Positions 1 through 10,049 of a DNA stretch of 64,000 nt are shown piece by piece. Position 1 is the first letter of the stretch. Each line of letters opens with the position of its first letter. A program made the translations under genes and the position numbers. Source of the stretch: Cokeromyces recurvatus (taxonomy: Eukaryota > Mucoromycota > Mucoromycetes > Mucorales > Mucoraceae); the NCBI RefSeq assembly GCF_025118155.1, contig NW_026251423.1, forward strand, positions 1 to 64,000, read 5' to 3'. The notes beneath the pieces were generated by a model. The model saw nothing but the letters and a program-made list of their open reading frames with translations, did not search any database and was not told where the DNA came from.

Positions 1-2146
1 GATGTTGACCGAGTTTACTCAGTTCACGAGCAGTGTAATCAGCAACAGTACGCGGATCCTTGAACGTGTTTGTGTCGATATATGGTTGCATATATCACCA
101 GGTAGTCTAGGTTCCCGACCATATGTTAAGTAAAATGGACTAAAACCAGTTGTAGAGTGTACCCGAATTCGACAAGCCCACAAAGCAGCATTAACAAAGT
201 CATCCCATCTGTGAATAGCACCATTCGTGTATTTTCGAAGCATTTGTTTGAAAACACCATTAAGCCTTTCAACCTTAGAATTAGTCCTTGGATGGTAAGC
301 AGAAGTTAACTTATGGTTTGCTCCAACACGCTTGATGTATTCACTAACGAGTTCACTTGTAAAATTAGCTCCTCTATCAGTAACTATTTCAGACATTTGA
401 CCATGTTTCATAGTAATCTCTTCATAGATAAAGTCAGCAATAGCTTCCTTAGAGGCAACCGGAACAGCACGAGCGATAGGCCAGTTCGTCGCATAGTCAA
501 CAGCAATTAAAAGCCAACGATTTCCTCGAAGTGTAGTAGGGAGGTCCATAAAGTCAAGATGCCATCGGTCAAATGCAGTAGGAACCTTTAAAGGATGCAT
601 TTCATCATGATGTACTCTATCACGTCGACTATTTACTTGGCATGAAGGGCACATGCGAATCCATTGTTGTACATCCGATTTGATCGAAGGCCACCAAAAA
701 CGAGGAGTTAGGATCTTCATTAAGGTCTTTATACCAGAATGACCAAAAGCTTCATGGTATTTTGTAACAGTGTCAGCCCGCTCAGCAAAAGGTAAGAAGG
801 GGACATTCTTGATATCACCAGTTTCTTTAATAGTAACTTTGCGGTAGACCTTATTTGAAATAATACAGAATTTATCTTCTTCTTTATCAAGAATTGATTT
901 GACAGCAGCAGACTTCACCTTCTTACGATTATCAGGCAATAATAGAAGTGGCCAGTCACTACGTAGTCCAGGGGAGAGTGAGTCCCAAGCAGCAAAGAGA
1001 TAGTCAGGTTCCATGGAAGTATCCGATGGAGAGACCTCAGGAGAATCAAAATTCATTCTTGATAAAATGTCAGGTACTATATTTTCTTTACCGGGCTTGT
1101 ATACAATTTCAGGCGAATATAATTCTAATTCTGAAATCCAACGTACTAGACGACTAGGAGGTTTGTCTTTGGTTCTGAAATATTGCAGAGGAAGATGATC
1201 TGAATATACCTTGTACCCTTTAGGACAACCATCAATATAACAGCGCCATGTACGCAAAGCATGAAGTATTCCCAAAAGTTCCCTTTCTTGAGCTGGATAA
1301 CGGCGTTCCGCTTCACTAAACTTTTTGGATTCATAACTAATAGGATGCCAAGGTTGGTTTATATCTTCACCTGGCTGCAAGAGAACAGCACCACAACCAC
1401 GATCACTTGCATCAACTTCTATCCTGAAAGGTTTATTCATATCAACGACTTGTAGGATTGGTCCACTTGATAAAAGTTTCTTTAGAGTGTCGAAACTTTT
1501 CTGGCATTCCTCTGTCCAAACGATGGGTCTTTTCTTGATACCAGTTCCTCTAGTTAAGTCAGTTAAAGGAGAAGCAATTGAAGCAAAGTTCTTAATCCAT
1601 CTTTTGTAGAATTGAGCAAAGCCAATAAATTGTCGGACTTCTTGGACATTTGTCATTCGTGGCCATTCTTGAATTACTTTTACTTTTTCTGGGCTAGGGG
1701 CTACACCATGAGTAGAGATTCTAAAACCAACAAAGTCCAGTTCACGCTTTCCAAATTCACTTTTCTTCAAATTAGCAATCAACTTTTCCTTCTTTAGTAA
1801 TTCCAATACATGACGAACATGTTTTTTATGGTCCTCTAAAGTCTTGCTGAAAATAAGTATATCATCAAGATACACAAGTACAGTTTTGTCAATACAATCA
1901 GCCAGAACCTTGTTCATAAGAGATTGGAATACAGGAGGAGCATTACATAAACCCATGGGCAAGACATTCCATGAAAATTGACCATATCTTGTGTTGAAGG
2001 CCGTTTTAGGTTTATCTTCTTCTAAGATGGGAATTTGGAAGTATCCACTTTTAAGATCCAACTTGGAAAAATAACGAGCACCACCTAACCTCTCAAGACA
2101 TTCATCAATACGAGGAAGACTAGAACTATTTCGTATCGTAAGTTTA
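1..2146 (-). pseudogene. Gypsy pol, 3' part: RT palm/thumb, RNase H, integrase
   Basis: Reading leftward from 2146, the frame restores RT residues beginning TIRNSSSLPRIDECLERL and continues into LDLKSGYFQIPI. The RT catalytic motif YLDD (LVYLDDILIFS) follows, then an RNase H domain (EVDASDRGCGAVLLQ). The integrase has an HHCC zinc finger (HSGIKTLMKI...CPSCQ). Its DDE core is visible as HLDFMD, IVTDRGANFTS and KVERLNG. These domains copy element RNA into DNA and insert it in the genome. The main frame stops at 19-21, but homology continues in another frame past about position 100, so an indel has broken the integrase tail. The domain order with integrase last is diagnostic for Ty3/Gypsy rather than Ty1/Copia. 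Confidence 0.92.
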
Positions 2147-2747
2147 TGTCATGGTTGTAAGATTTATAACTTAATTCAATAAGATAAATAGTCATAATAG
2201 AATACATAATGCATTTGTATAATAATTCTCTCTATAAACATATTTAGTATATTTACCCTTGTATAGAAAAATAACTAATTAATAAAAAGTCCTACATCTA
2301 AAAATATACTTTCTTCTATTATTGTTCTGCTGAATATTAATTTATAAAAATAACTTTATACAAGTTAAACTGGGGTAAACTAAGAATAATACAAATACGC
2401 GTAATAATTGATTCTACTCAGAATACACGTATTAGTTATAAAAATAAATATATACTAAAGACATGAATCTATAATTATAACTCTTAGTAATCCTTCTATA
2501 ATTATATTATCAAATACAATTTGTTATATTTTTATCTTCTTATTACTCATCATCCTTATTCACAAAATATATAAATACTCTTACATTATTCACCCTTATT
2601 TTGTATAATTGATAACTAATAACAATACTTGTATTGAATTAACTTTTAATAAAACTTATTGACAAGTCTCAACGTACTTCTTCTGTCTTGTTTTCTTTCT
2701 ATTTTATTTCTTTTATTTAATCCCTTAAACCTACCTGAACCACAACA
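2147..2747. repeat. Solo LTR with 5-bp target-site duplication
   Basis: A 601-bp AT-rich sequence runs from TGTCATGG to CCACAACA, i.e. TG...CA ends. It is flanked by GTTTA at 2142-2146 and GTTTA at 2748-2752, a perfect 5-bp target duplication. It splits the Gypsy RT frame exactly at the duplication. No internal retroelement genes accompany it, so it is a solo LTR left by LTR-LTR recombination. A diverged second copy lies at 4448-5062. Orientation of the parent element is not determined. Confidence 0.92.
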
Positions 2748-3654
2748 GTTTATTGAGCATACGATAGTCAATACACATTCGTAGTGCACCAGGTTTATTG
2801 GATCCAGGATCAGGTTTCTTGCGTACGAATAAAACCGGAGCACCCCAAGGTGAAGAGCTTGGCCGAATTAATCCTAACTTCAATAGTTCTTTCAGTTGTT
2901 TTTGTAATTCTTCCAACTCTAGAGGACTCATTTTATACGGTGGTCTAGAAACAGGTTTTGCATCACCAACATTTATAACATGATGAATACCACGGTCAGG
3001 AGGCATACCCGGCAGTTCGTCTCGGAACACATCACTGAATTGCTTGACTAATTCATCCCAGTAGTGATCATCCTTTGCATGTTGGTCAGATCCACCATTG
3101 TCCTTGATATAAAGAAGAAAACTTTCAGCACCCTTTTTTATATATCTAGAAGCTTGCTTATGAGATATAAGATAATTCAGTTTAGCAATATGTTTATGTG
3201 AAGCCGAAGAGTTACTAGTTGTTGAAGGTTCTAATTTGATTTTGCCATTATTAAAGTACCAGATATCATTTGCCCAATCAGGTAATGGTTTTGTTTGTTT
3301 TAACCATGATCTTCCCAAGATTAAATCAAATTTTGTAGGAAATACATATGCCATAATCCTGTCTTGATAACCATTCAAATTGATGTCCATGTTAACCTTG
3401 TACTTGATTTCAGTTACGTCACCTCCAGCAGTTTCTACTTGTTGATCCTGAACAGATATAAATTTATCTTGATGTAAATCTTGAAGAATGTGAGGAGAGA
3501 CATAATTTTCACTTGCGCCACTATCAATCAGAATCTGAATAGATTTTCCATTGTAATGAGCCGGATATGGCGCTAGCAAAAGATAGGGTCCTCCAATATA
3601 TTCCGGACGAACGAAGCAAGCTAGAGCCGTAAAAAAAGGAACATATATAGCTGA
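2748..3654 (-). pseudogene. Gypsy pol, 5' part: aspartic protease and RT N-terminus
   Basis: This is the upstream half of the same pol. A retropepsin-like active site, ILIDSGASENYVSP, lies around 3500-3535. A linker follows, and then the RT start with PPYKMSPLELEELQ, SPWGAPVLFVRKKPD and MCIDYRMLNKL. The frame then runs into the inserted LTR and stops. Joining MLNKL directly to TIRNSS across the LTR restores a normal RT, which shows that the LTR is a later insertion. The frame is open upstream to about 3654 without gag homology. The region matching the 21-bp inverted repeat (3575-3595) lies inside this open frame. Confidence 0.9.
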
Positions 3655-4447
3655 GGGTGTCTTCTACAAATGGTCGTTGTCGGAGTTTCAATCGGACTGC
3701 TAGTTCTTGCTACAAAAATTCTTGAAATTTTTGAATGTCCATAACTCAATGTAAAAATTTTTTTAGACAGTCACATTTACCAATTTAGTATTCTATGACG
3801 AAGTCAACATGTTTACGAAGTTATAAAAAAAGTTTCGTTAATTTGAACGAGAAATGACATGGTAAAGTTTAGCCTTCCTTGACAGAGCAATTATCTATAG
3901 AAATAAGTAATTTTGGTAGTATTTGATAGCCAACAGTTTTTTCTATCGAAATAATGTGGCTTGTAGCTCATTAGAAAATTCTTTCTATTGAAATTCTGAA
4001 GTTAAAAATTATCTTTAACTTTTTAAGGAATTTGTGAGCTCAATTCAATAGTTTAAGTTTGTAAAAATATATGTACTATCGTCAAGTATAAGTAATTTGT
4101 ATATTAAACATGTTACAAGTCAAAAAGAGCAAATAAAATGAAAAAAAATTTTTGTCTGCTCACTACACAATATATTTATTTTCTTGATCGCCCAGAAATA
4201 GTTATATTGTTTAGTTGTTAAGAAGATGGAAACTGACGCTATAGGTTGTCGGTTCGAACCTTGGTCATCCTCTTTTTTATATTTTTTTTATTAAATTTAT
4301 AATGTTTTTAGTTAAAACGAACCAAATAAGTTGTATTGTAATTATGCTTAGATTTATAAGTTTTTTTTCATATTTATATTTTCTTTTAACAAAAAATATG
4401 TGAAATAAAAAGTATTTTAAATTATTTTTGTTCAATTTTAATATCAC
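3655..4447. other. Non-coding AT-rich stretch in the transposon cluster
   Basis: No coding frame of note was found. It contains scattered short motifs and, near its right end, a tRNA-like segment (4186-4270). It probably belongs to the element bounded by the 21-bp inverted repeats. Confidence 0.5.
4186..4270 (+). pseudogene. tRNA-like relic or tRNA-derived SINE head
   Basis: The stretch carries a perfect Pol III B-box/T-loop sequence, GGTTCGAACC, at about 4251-4260. A D-loop-like TTTAGTTGTTAAG lies upstream. The ends, GATCGCC and GGTCATC, could pair with two mismatches, and a T6 run follows directly as expected for a Pol III terminator. The T-stem pairs poorly and no convincing anticodon stem was found, so it is not an intact tRNA gene. 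A chance B-box cannot be excluded. Confidence 0.3.
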
Positions 4448-5062
4448 TGTCATGGTTGTAAGATTTATAACTTAATTCAATAAGATAAATGGTCATAATA
4501 AAATATATAGTGTACTTGTACAATAATTCTGTTTATAAACATATTTAATATATTTACCCTTGTATAGAAAAATAATTAATTAATAAAAAGTCCTACATCT
4601 AAAAATATACTTTCTTCTATTATTGTTCTGCTGAATATAAATTTATAATAATAACTTTATACAAGTTAAACTGGGGTAAACTAAGAATAATACAAATACG
4701 CGTAATAATTGATTCCACGCAGAGCGCATACATTAGTTATATACAAAATACATGAATCTATATCTATATCTATCATTATAACTCTCAGTAATCATTCTCT
4801 TTATATAATAATATTATCAAATACAATTTGTTATATTTTTATCTGCTTATTGCTCATCATCCTTATCCACAAAATACATAAGTACTCTTACATTATTAAT
4901 CCCTAAACGATACAACAATAAGAATTATAAGTCATTTTTATTTTAATAAACTTATTGAAAATCTCAACGTACTTCTTCTTCTGTCTGTTTTATTTTATTT
5001 CTCTTTTATTTCTTTTATTTATATTTTATATTCTAATTATTTAACTTAGCTACACGACAACA
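4448..5062. repeat. Second copy of the solo LTR, no target duplication
   Basis: The sequence is collinear with the LTR at 2147-2747. It starts TGTCATGGTTGTAAGAT and ends CGACAACA, with scattered substitutions and small indels such as in the microsatellite-like ATCTATATCTATATC part. Flanking pentamers are ATCAC on the left and CGCCG on the right, so no target duplication is present. This suggests recombination between copies, or an end that has since been altered. Confidence 0.85.
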
Positions 5063-5697
5063 CGCCGTGGCCGCCCTCAGGAAAGTGTTAAGCGCTCTAC
5101 AAGAAGACGTATTGTTAACAGTCATAACAGGGAAGCCTAAATTTCTTATTCCCATCAAGTAGTTCATAAGAAAAATAAAAAGCCTTTTACTTTAAGATTA
5201 GTGTTATTCTATCTATGCATTTTTGTTAGTGTTTACATAGTTTATTTCTGCCCAACATAAGTTAAATAGCCCTAAATTAAAGTTTATTACACTTAGGATA
5301 ACTAGACACTTACTTAAGTAATGCTATATAAAAATACTTGATCATCTCACCGAAAGACCCCACTGGTGTAGGTGTCCATGACGCACCCATTTGACGATCA
5401 TTTTTGTTGACTTCTCCGATCGTCTTCAAATTTAGTATACTCGTTTATATGCATGAGAAGGACTCATGTTCCAAATTTGACATCGATACCCCTGAAATTG
5501 ACCGAGTTATGGTCTCTTAAAATTTCGATTTTTCACTTGACATCGATTTGGCCCTATTTTGGCCAATTTTTGAAGGCCGATTACTCCATGAAAAATAATC
5601 ATAAACAGTTCAAAAAAATTGCTCTGAGATGCTAAAAAATAGCTCTATTAACATGCCAAGTTTCAAGCTCCGAATATATCTCAGTCATGAGTAATGC
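5063..5697. other. Non-coding tail of the transposon cluster
   Basis: No gene is seen. The stretch has short internal repeats such as TGACATCGAT (near 5478 and 5539) and TTTTGGCCAATTTTTG. It leads into the right-hand 21-bp inverted repeat. Its make-up resembles the sub-terminal part of a non-autonomous DNA transposon. Confidence 0.4.
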
Positions 5698-5718
5698 TGG
5701 AGGACCCTATCTTTTGCT

Positions 5719-6750
5719 TTAGCCAATTCTTTTATTTATTACTAAATATTTTACCTCATCACTTCTAAATGAAGGACGTATGACCTTTATCATTTTAGTG
5801 CTTTGGCCATCCACCTCCTCAGCACTCTCTTCATCCGACATCCAGCCGGCGACCATTAACTTTTCAAGGTCAGGATATAAACTAATATACCTGACCTTGT
5901 CTTCATTAATAACAGTAAGGCGGCGTGCAAGTTTCTAGTGGTAAAATAAATAATAATATAAATTTTCAATATTGTAACTCGAGCAATTATTAATATGAAT
6001 ATACTCACCGAGTCCTTACTGCTACTTTTAGCATTTTTCACCTTCCTCTTGGCCTTTTCTTCCTCAGTCATTTTCAGCTCTCTTTTTTTGTTATAAAACA
6101 TATTGGAGAGCTTCTTCTCCAAGGTTTCTTCTCGTACACGATACCTCTCCAAAAGTTGCTTACCATAGGCAAGTAAAGCCAAACGGGTATCTTTGTTGGC
6201 CTCATCTAAATACCTTTTGGTATAATCGTATTGTCTGTGTGGGCCCAATGTTGCCATATACTTTCGAAGTATTCCCTAATGTAGGTTACAAAAAAATTAT
6301 AATAGTAAGAATGATTATGTTTTATTATAAATAATATTATATATTTACTCCAATTGCTGCAACATGTCTAGGATCTTCTTCGAACATGGCTTCTCCAGCA
6401 GCAGTTGCTCTTGACTCATGCAATTGGATCAAGGCCTGACGCACCAACTGCAACTCAGTGGTGAGCTGCTCAATTCGATGCTCACAAGCATCAAGTCGAG
6501 CAGCATTCAAGGCTCTCTCCTGCAAGAGTTCTTCAATTAAGGCATCCTTGCTGCTGGATGCACCGTCCATATCCCTATTGCGCAAGGGGGTATCGATTGG
6601 GACACCAGCAGCAGGTCGTGTCCTTTGCATCTTATTTGATTGCTGCTGGGCCATTCTTCCCTCGAAAGACATGGCACTGTATGATCTCTTTTGAGAGTTG
6701 CCAGTGGAGTCATTGTTGATAGCGTTGGAGTACATTTTGTTTTTATTCAA
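5719..6750 (-). CDS. Three-exon protein of unknown function
   Basis: Exons (minus) 6750-6349, 6275-6009 and 5934-5719 join in phase with GT/AG borders to give 294 residues. The N-terminal third is Ser/Gln/Asn-rich with basic patches (KRSYSAMSFEGRMAQQQ) and then a predicted coiled coil (LIEELLQERALNAARLDA...LQLVRQALIQL). The middle has a lysine-rich helix (KMTEEEKAKRKVKNAK). The C-terminus has an acidic WMSDEESAEE stretch followed by IRPSFRSDEVKYLV. I do not recognise the family; acidic stretches followed by a 'SFRS-E' motif remind me of multi-copy fungal proteins associated with transposons, which is only an impression. The stop codon touches the 21-bp inverted repeat at 5698-5718, so the C-terminus may be truncated. 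Confidence 0.6.
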
Positions 6751-7947
6751 TTAAATTAAAAAAGTAAGTATTAGCAAAAAGGAAATAAGTAAAGGGAAGG
6801 TATAATTCTATATTTTTTAATAAATAATATAAAATGTTTGATAATGTTTTTATTCTTCTATAATCGGCTTTTGTAATAAATATTAAATCTCACTTTATCT
6901 TGATAATTTTAGTTTTTTACTACACAATACTCTTTTATCTTAGGCATTAATAATATATATGTGAATTTAGATGAAATAAGTTCTATAAAAACTATTTAAA
7001 ATTGACAATAGGTATATAGTTTAGTTTTAATGCTACTTGTTACAGTATACCAAACCTTGCATGTGCTTTCGGGAATTATTGTATAATTGCTTCGGCGATA
7101 AAACATGAGTTAATCAATGAAGATCTTAAACCTATTATAAATATAGCAGAAACTTTGTTTCTGAAAAGATTTTTTTCTTTTTTTTTCCCTTTTTCTTTAT
7201 TTCATTTTTTTTTTACAAGGTAGTATTTTTTTTTTAAAAAAAAATTGCACATATGATAAAAGTTTTAAGTAATATATAAACTGATCGGTAAGAAAGTTAA
7301 TACTTCTTGATTATCCTTAATATAAGCAAAGGTAATAGTAATCCATTTGAATTTAAAAAATTGTGTCCTAACTGCTATTTTTTTAATATCTCTAGAATAA
7401 TATTTGCTGTATACTTTGGGTCGTTGGTTATTTGCCTCTTATAATGTCTTGTAGCAAATTATATAAAACGCGTAAGTAATGAAGATAAGGTAAACATAAT
7501 ATAAATATATCTTTATATCTTTCTAAAGTTGTTTTAATGATAATATCAACTAAACTTTTTTTTTGTTTAGGCTTTAAAGGTCTATCTTTATAGCCTTTTC
7601 TCTTGTGGTGACCGATTACAAATAAAAGGTAAATATTATAATAAGCACATTAACTATTATTTATACGCGTAAAATATTTATTAATCTTTCTTATCTTTTA
7701 TTTAGGTAAGTGAAAAAAAAAACTATTCTGCTTTGGTGGCCGTTAACGTGTAGATAAGTGATAACTTCTTTTCTAATGGTAAGAAACTAAAATATAATCT
7801 ATTTATTTATTTTTTCATTGACTAAATCGCATTTTATTTTATTATAGGAAGAATTCTATTATGAAAGAAGCTATCTATGGTCCTCTTTATGACTCTATTA
7901 CGCGTTATCTCGGTCCTTTCCATGGCATATTTATTCTATTTTTTGGA

Positions 7948-8052
7948 TACATTTTTATATACATTTTTATATACATTTTTTTAAATATTTTTTATATATT
8001 TTTTTATGTATTTTTTTATGTATTTTTTTATGTATTTTTTTATATATTTTTT
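7948..8052. repeat. T-rich minisatellite
   Basis: Tandem degenerate copies of a 10-12-nt unit, variants of ATTTTTTTATGT and ACATTTTTATAT. The strand is almost purely T with regular A/G/C interruptions. It follows a short frame starting at 7861 that is low complexity from here on and is not called as a gene. Confidence 0.75.
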
Positions 8053-8320
8053 TACGCGTTTTATAGTGTATAATAATATAATATTTTATATATCGTAAAA
8101 GGAAATAATAAACGAAAATAAATAAAATCGTATTTTGAAAAAGAATATAAGCTCCATTATCTACTGTATTTTAAAGAAGTCTAAAATGTATCATAATATA
8201 ACGAATAAGCAAACGTTTAATTTGAATGTAAAGGCCAATAAGAGTAAAAAAACGTAAAGGAATGACGAAGATTAAAGAAGCGTAATCCAATAGAAGCTTT
8301 GAGCTATGAAGCAAAATTTT

Positions 8321-8530
8321 GTAAAAGGTGAACTTTCATGATTGTAAAAGGTCTACTTTCAGTATAGTTTCACAATTGTAAAATGTCTACTTTTACAATT
8401 GTAAAAGTATACTGACTTGGTCAGGTTGTATCATTGTAAAAGGTCACCTTTTACAATTGTGAAAGTATACTGAAACTTTAATGAAAGGTCACCTTTCAGT
8501 CTACTTTCACAATTGTAAAAGTAGACTTTT
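8321..8530. repeat. Cluster of short palindromic modules
   Basis: About 200 bp are built from recurring modules. CTTTTACAATTGTAAAAG forms the core of a perfect 22-bp palindrome at 8388-8409. AAAAGGTCACCTTTT (8438-8452) and GAAAGGTCACCTTTC (8483-8497) are palindromic around one base. ACAATTGT is the centre of further copies at about 8372, 8454 and 8509. GTATAC or GTAGAC links occur between them. The modules occur in both orientations. No coding potential is present. Confidence 0.8.
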
Positions 8531-10049
8531 ATCTCCAGTGTTTAAATACAGCAGCCAATGAAAGTGTGCAAAATCTGTGACGTCTTTGAAGTTTCACAAT
8601 TATTGAAACTAAACGTCTTTATTATTGAATTTAGTTTCGTAAAATTTGGTGTTATGTTATTTTATATTTTATTACATATATCGTTAAAAAAGGAATTGTT
8701 AAATAAATGGCTCTCTCTCTCTGCTTAGATGATACAGTGAAGAAGGAAGAAAGAAATACAACAATAAAATAGAATGAAAATCTGTGAGAATTTGTTATCC
8801 CAAGTTCAGTTAAAAAAAAAAAGTATGTGCATATTTATTATTACACTTAAAGTATGTCTCGAACATACTACTTGGTTTATTTTAATACTAAAAGTTCCTC
8901 CTTGTTATATATACATGTATATATTTATATGACAATGTACTACAAGATACAATAAATTATTATTTAGTTAGGTTTCAATTACCATTTATAACTTAGTGCT
9001 TAAATCAGATATATAGCATTTCAAACACATTTGACAGCTGGGATTAGTTTAATAATCAGGTTCTTCATTATCAAGGTCAAACAATATCCACAGCTATCAA
9101 TGGGATATATCTATGGTTCTATAATATGTCTTTTAAGAAGTTTTACCCCGTTCCTAGAAGATATAAATAGGAATCCATTTTGTATAAATTTTCCTAATAA
9201 TCGAATCTTTGAATAAAGAATTTATATAGACTTTTTTGATTTTTCTTTCTTTCTTTCTTCATTTTCGTCATTTAAATAACACTCCTCTATATAATTACTA
9301 ATAATATAATGATGACAAAAATACTATTATTTTTAAAACATATTTAATTCACTAGCAAGATATATATATATATATCCATTGTAATGGATAAATATGTCGT
9401 ATTAGAAACTAAGCACTTACTTACTTTTAAAGCAATAACTCTTCAGTAAGGGATATTTTTTTGATAAATAATTCTGATTATGTAATAAAATATTTAGTGA
9501 TTATTTTTTTATTATTAGCTACCTTATTGAACAGATAGTAATTGGTTAATTAAAGACCCTTTTTTTTTAATTTATTTATTATGCCGTTTTTTAAATCTTA
9601 ACTGCTGAGGATACAGCTTAAAAACTATAAATACAGTAGGCATTTTGTGCTCAAACAATTTATCGAATAAATCAGGTAATTGTTCAATATTGTTCTCTAC
9701 ATAGTTATTTTTCTTTTTTTCTTTTTTCTTTTTTTTTTTTTTTTTGTTAACAAAAAAAAAAAAAGACATTGGTCGTAGTATTAGTGATATATAAGGGTGA
9801 TTTATTATGCTAATATTTTAGGTAATACACATATCGTCATTACATTTTATTGAATTATTTCCAAAAAGAAAAGAAAAAAATGTCATAATGATTAAGGACA
9901 TTATTATTTGCTGCTGCATAATTTTTTTTTTGTTCATATACATGTATATAAAAAAAGGTTGTTACCCATTTTCCCCTCTTTCCTCTCCCCTCCCCCCCTG
10001 TAACTTTATTATATAATTAAAACTTTGATTTTGACAGCTTTAAATAATA

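Larger units (their letters stand above)
1..3654 (-). mobile_element. Ty3/Gypsy LTR retrotransposon fragment, decayed and split
   Basis: The minus strand encodes the Ty3/Gypsy pol order: aspartic protease, reverse transcriptase, RNase H, integrase. The downstream (integrase) end runs off the left edge of the window. Upstream of the protease the frame is open only back to about 3654, where a stop occurs, and no gag, LTR or primer-binding site of its own was seen. The reverse transcriptase is interrupted by a 601-bp LTR of another element (2147-2747). A frameshift lies near 85-115, where the frame carrying PYIDTNTFKDPRT is separated from the upstream frame. The copy is therefore a dead fragment. 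Confidence 0.93.
3575..5718. mobile_element. Candidate non-autonomous element bounded by 21-bp inverted repeats
   Basis: Positions 3575-3595 begin AGCAAAAGATAGGGTCCTCC, and 5698-5718 is their exact reverse complement over 21 bases. Between them there is no transposase frame, only non-coding sequence, a solo LTR (4448-5062) and a tRNA-like stretch. Beyond the 21 bases the two ends diverge, although both carry an ATATATTC-GGA motif further in. No convincing target-site duplication is seen. The left repeat lies within the still-open protease-side frame. The right repeat abuts the stop codon of the gene at 5719. This could be a deletion-derivative DNA transposon or a rearrangement scar. Confidence 0.4.
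6751..10049. other. Long AT-rich intergenic region
   Basis: No supported gene was found in 3.3 kb. It holds a T-rich tandem repeat (7948-8052), a cluster of palindromes (8321-8530), a 9-bp inverted repeat GAAACTAAA/TTTAGTTTC (about 8603-8637) and homopolymer runs. Between 7400 and 7900 there are several good splice-like signals around short open stretches, but they do not join in one frame. Confidence 0.55.

Noticed and set aside
3575..5718. TA or 8-bp target-site duplication around the 21-bp inverted repeats
   Set aside because: No placement of the repeat ends gives matching flanks; only partial similarity (GCTAGC versus GCTTTAGC).
7861..8073. 70-codon frame starting MKEAIYGPLYDSITRYLGPF
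   Set aside because: Only the first 24 codons look natural; the rest is the T-rich minisatellite read as Phe/Tyr/Ile. No upstream exon joins in frame.
9572..9769. 65-codon minus-strand frame with a Lys run
   Set aside because: Mostly an A/T homopolymer translated; no homology or splice context.
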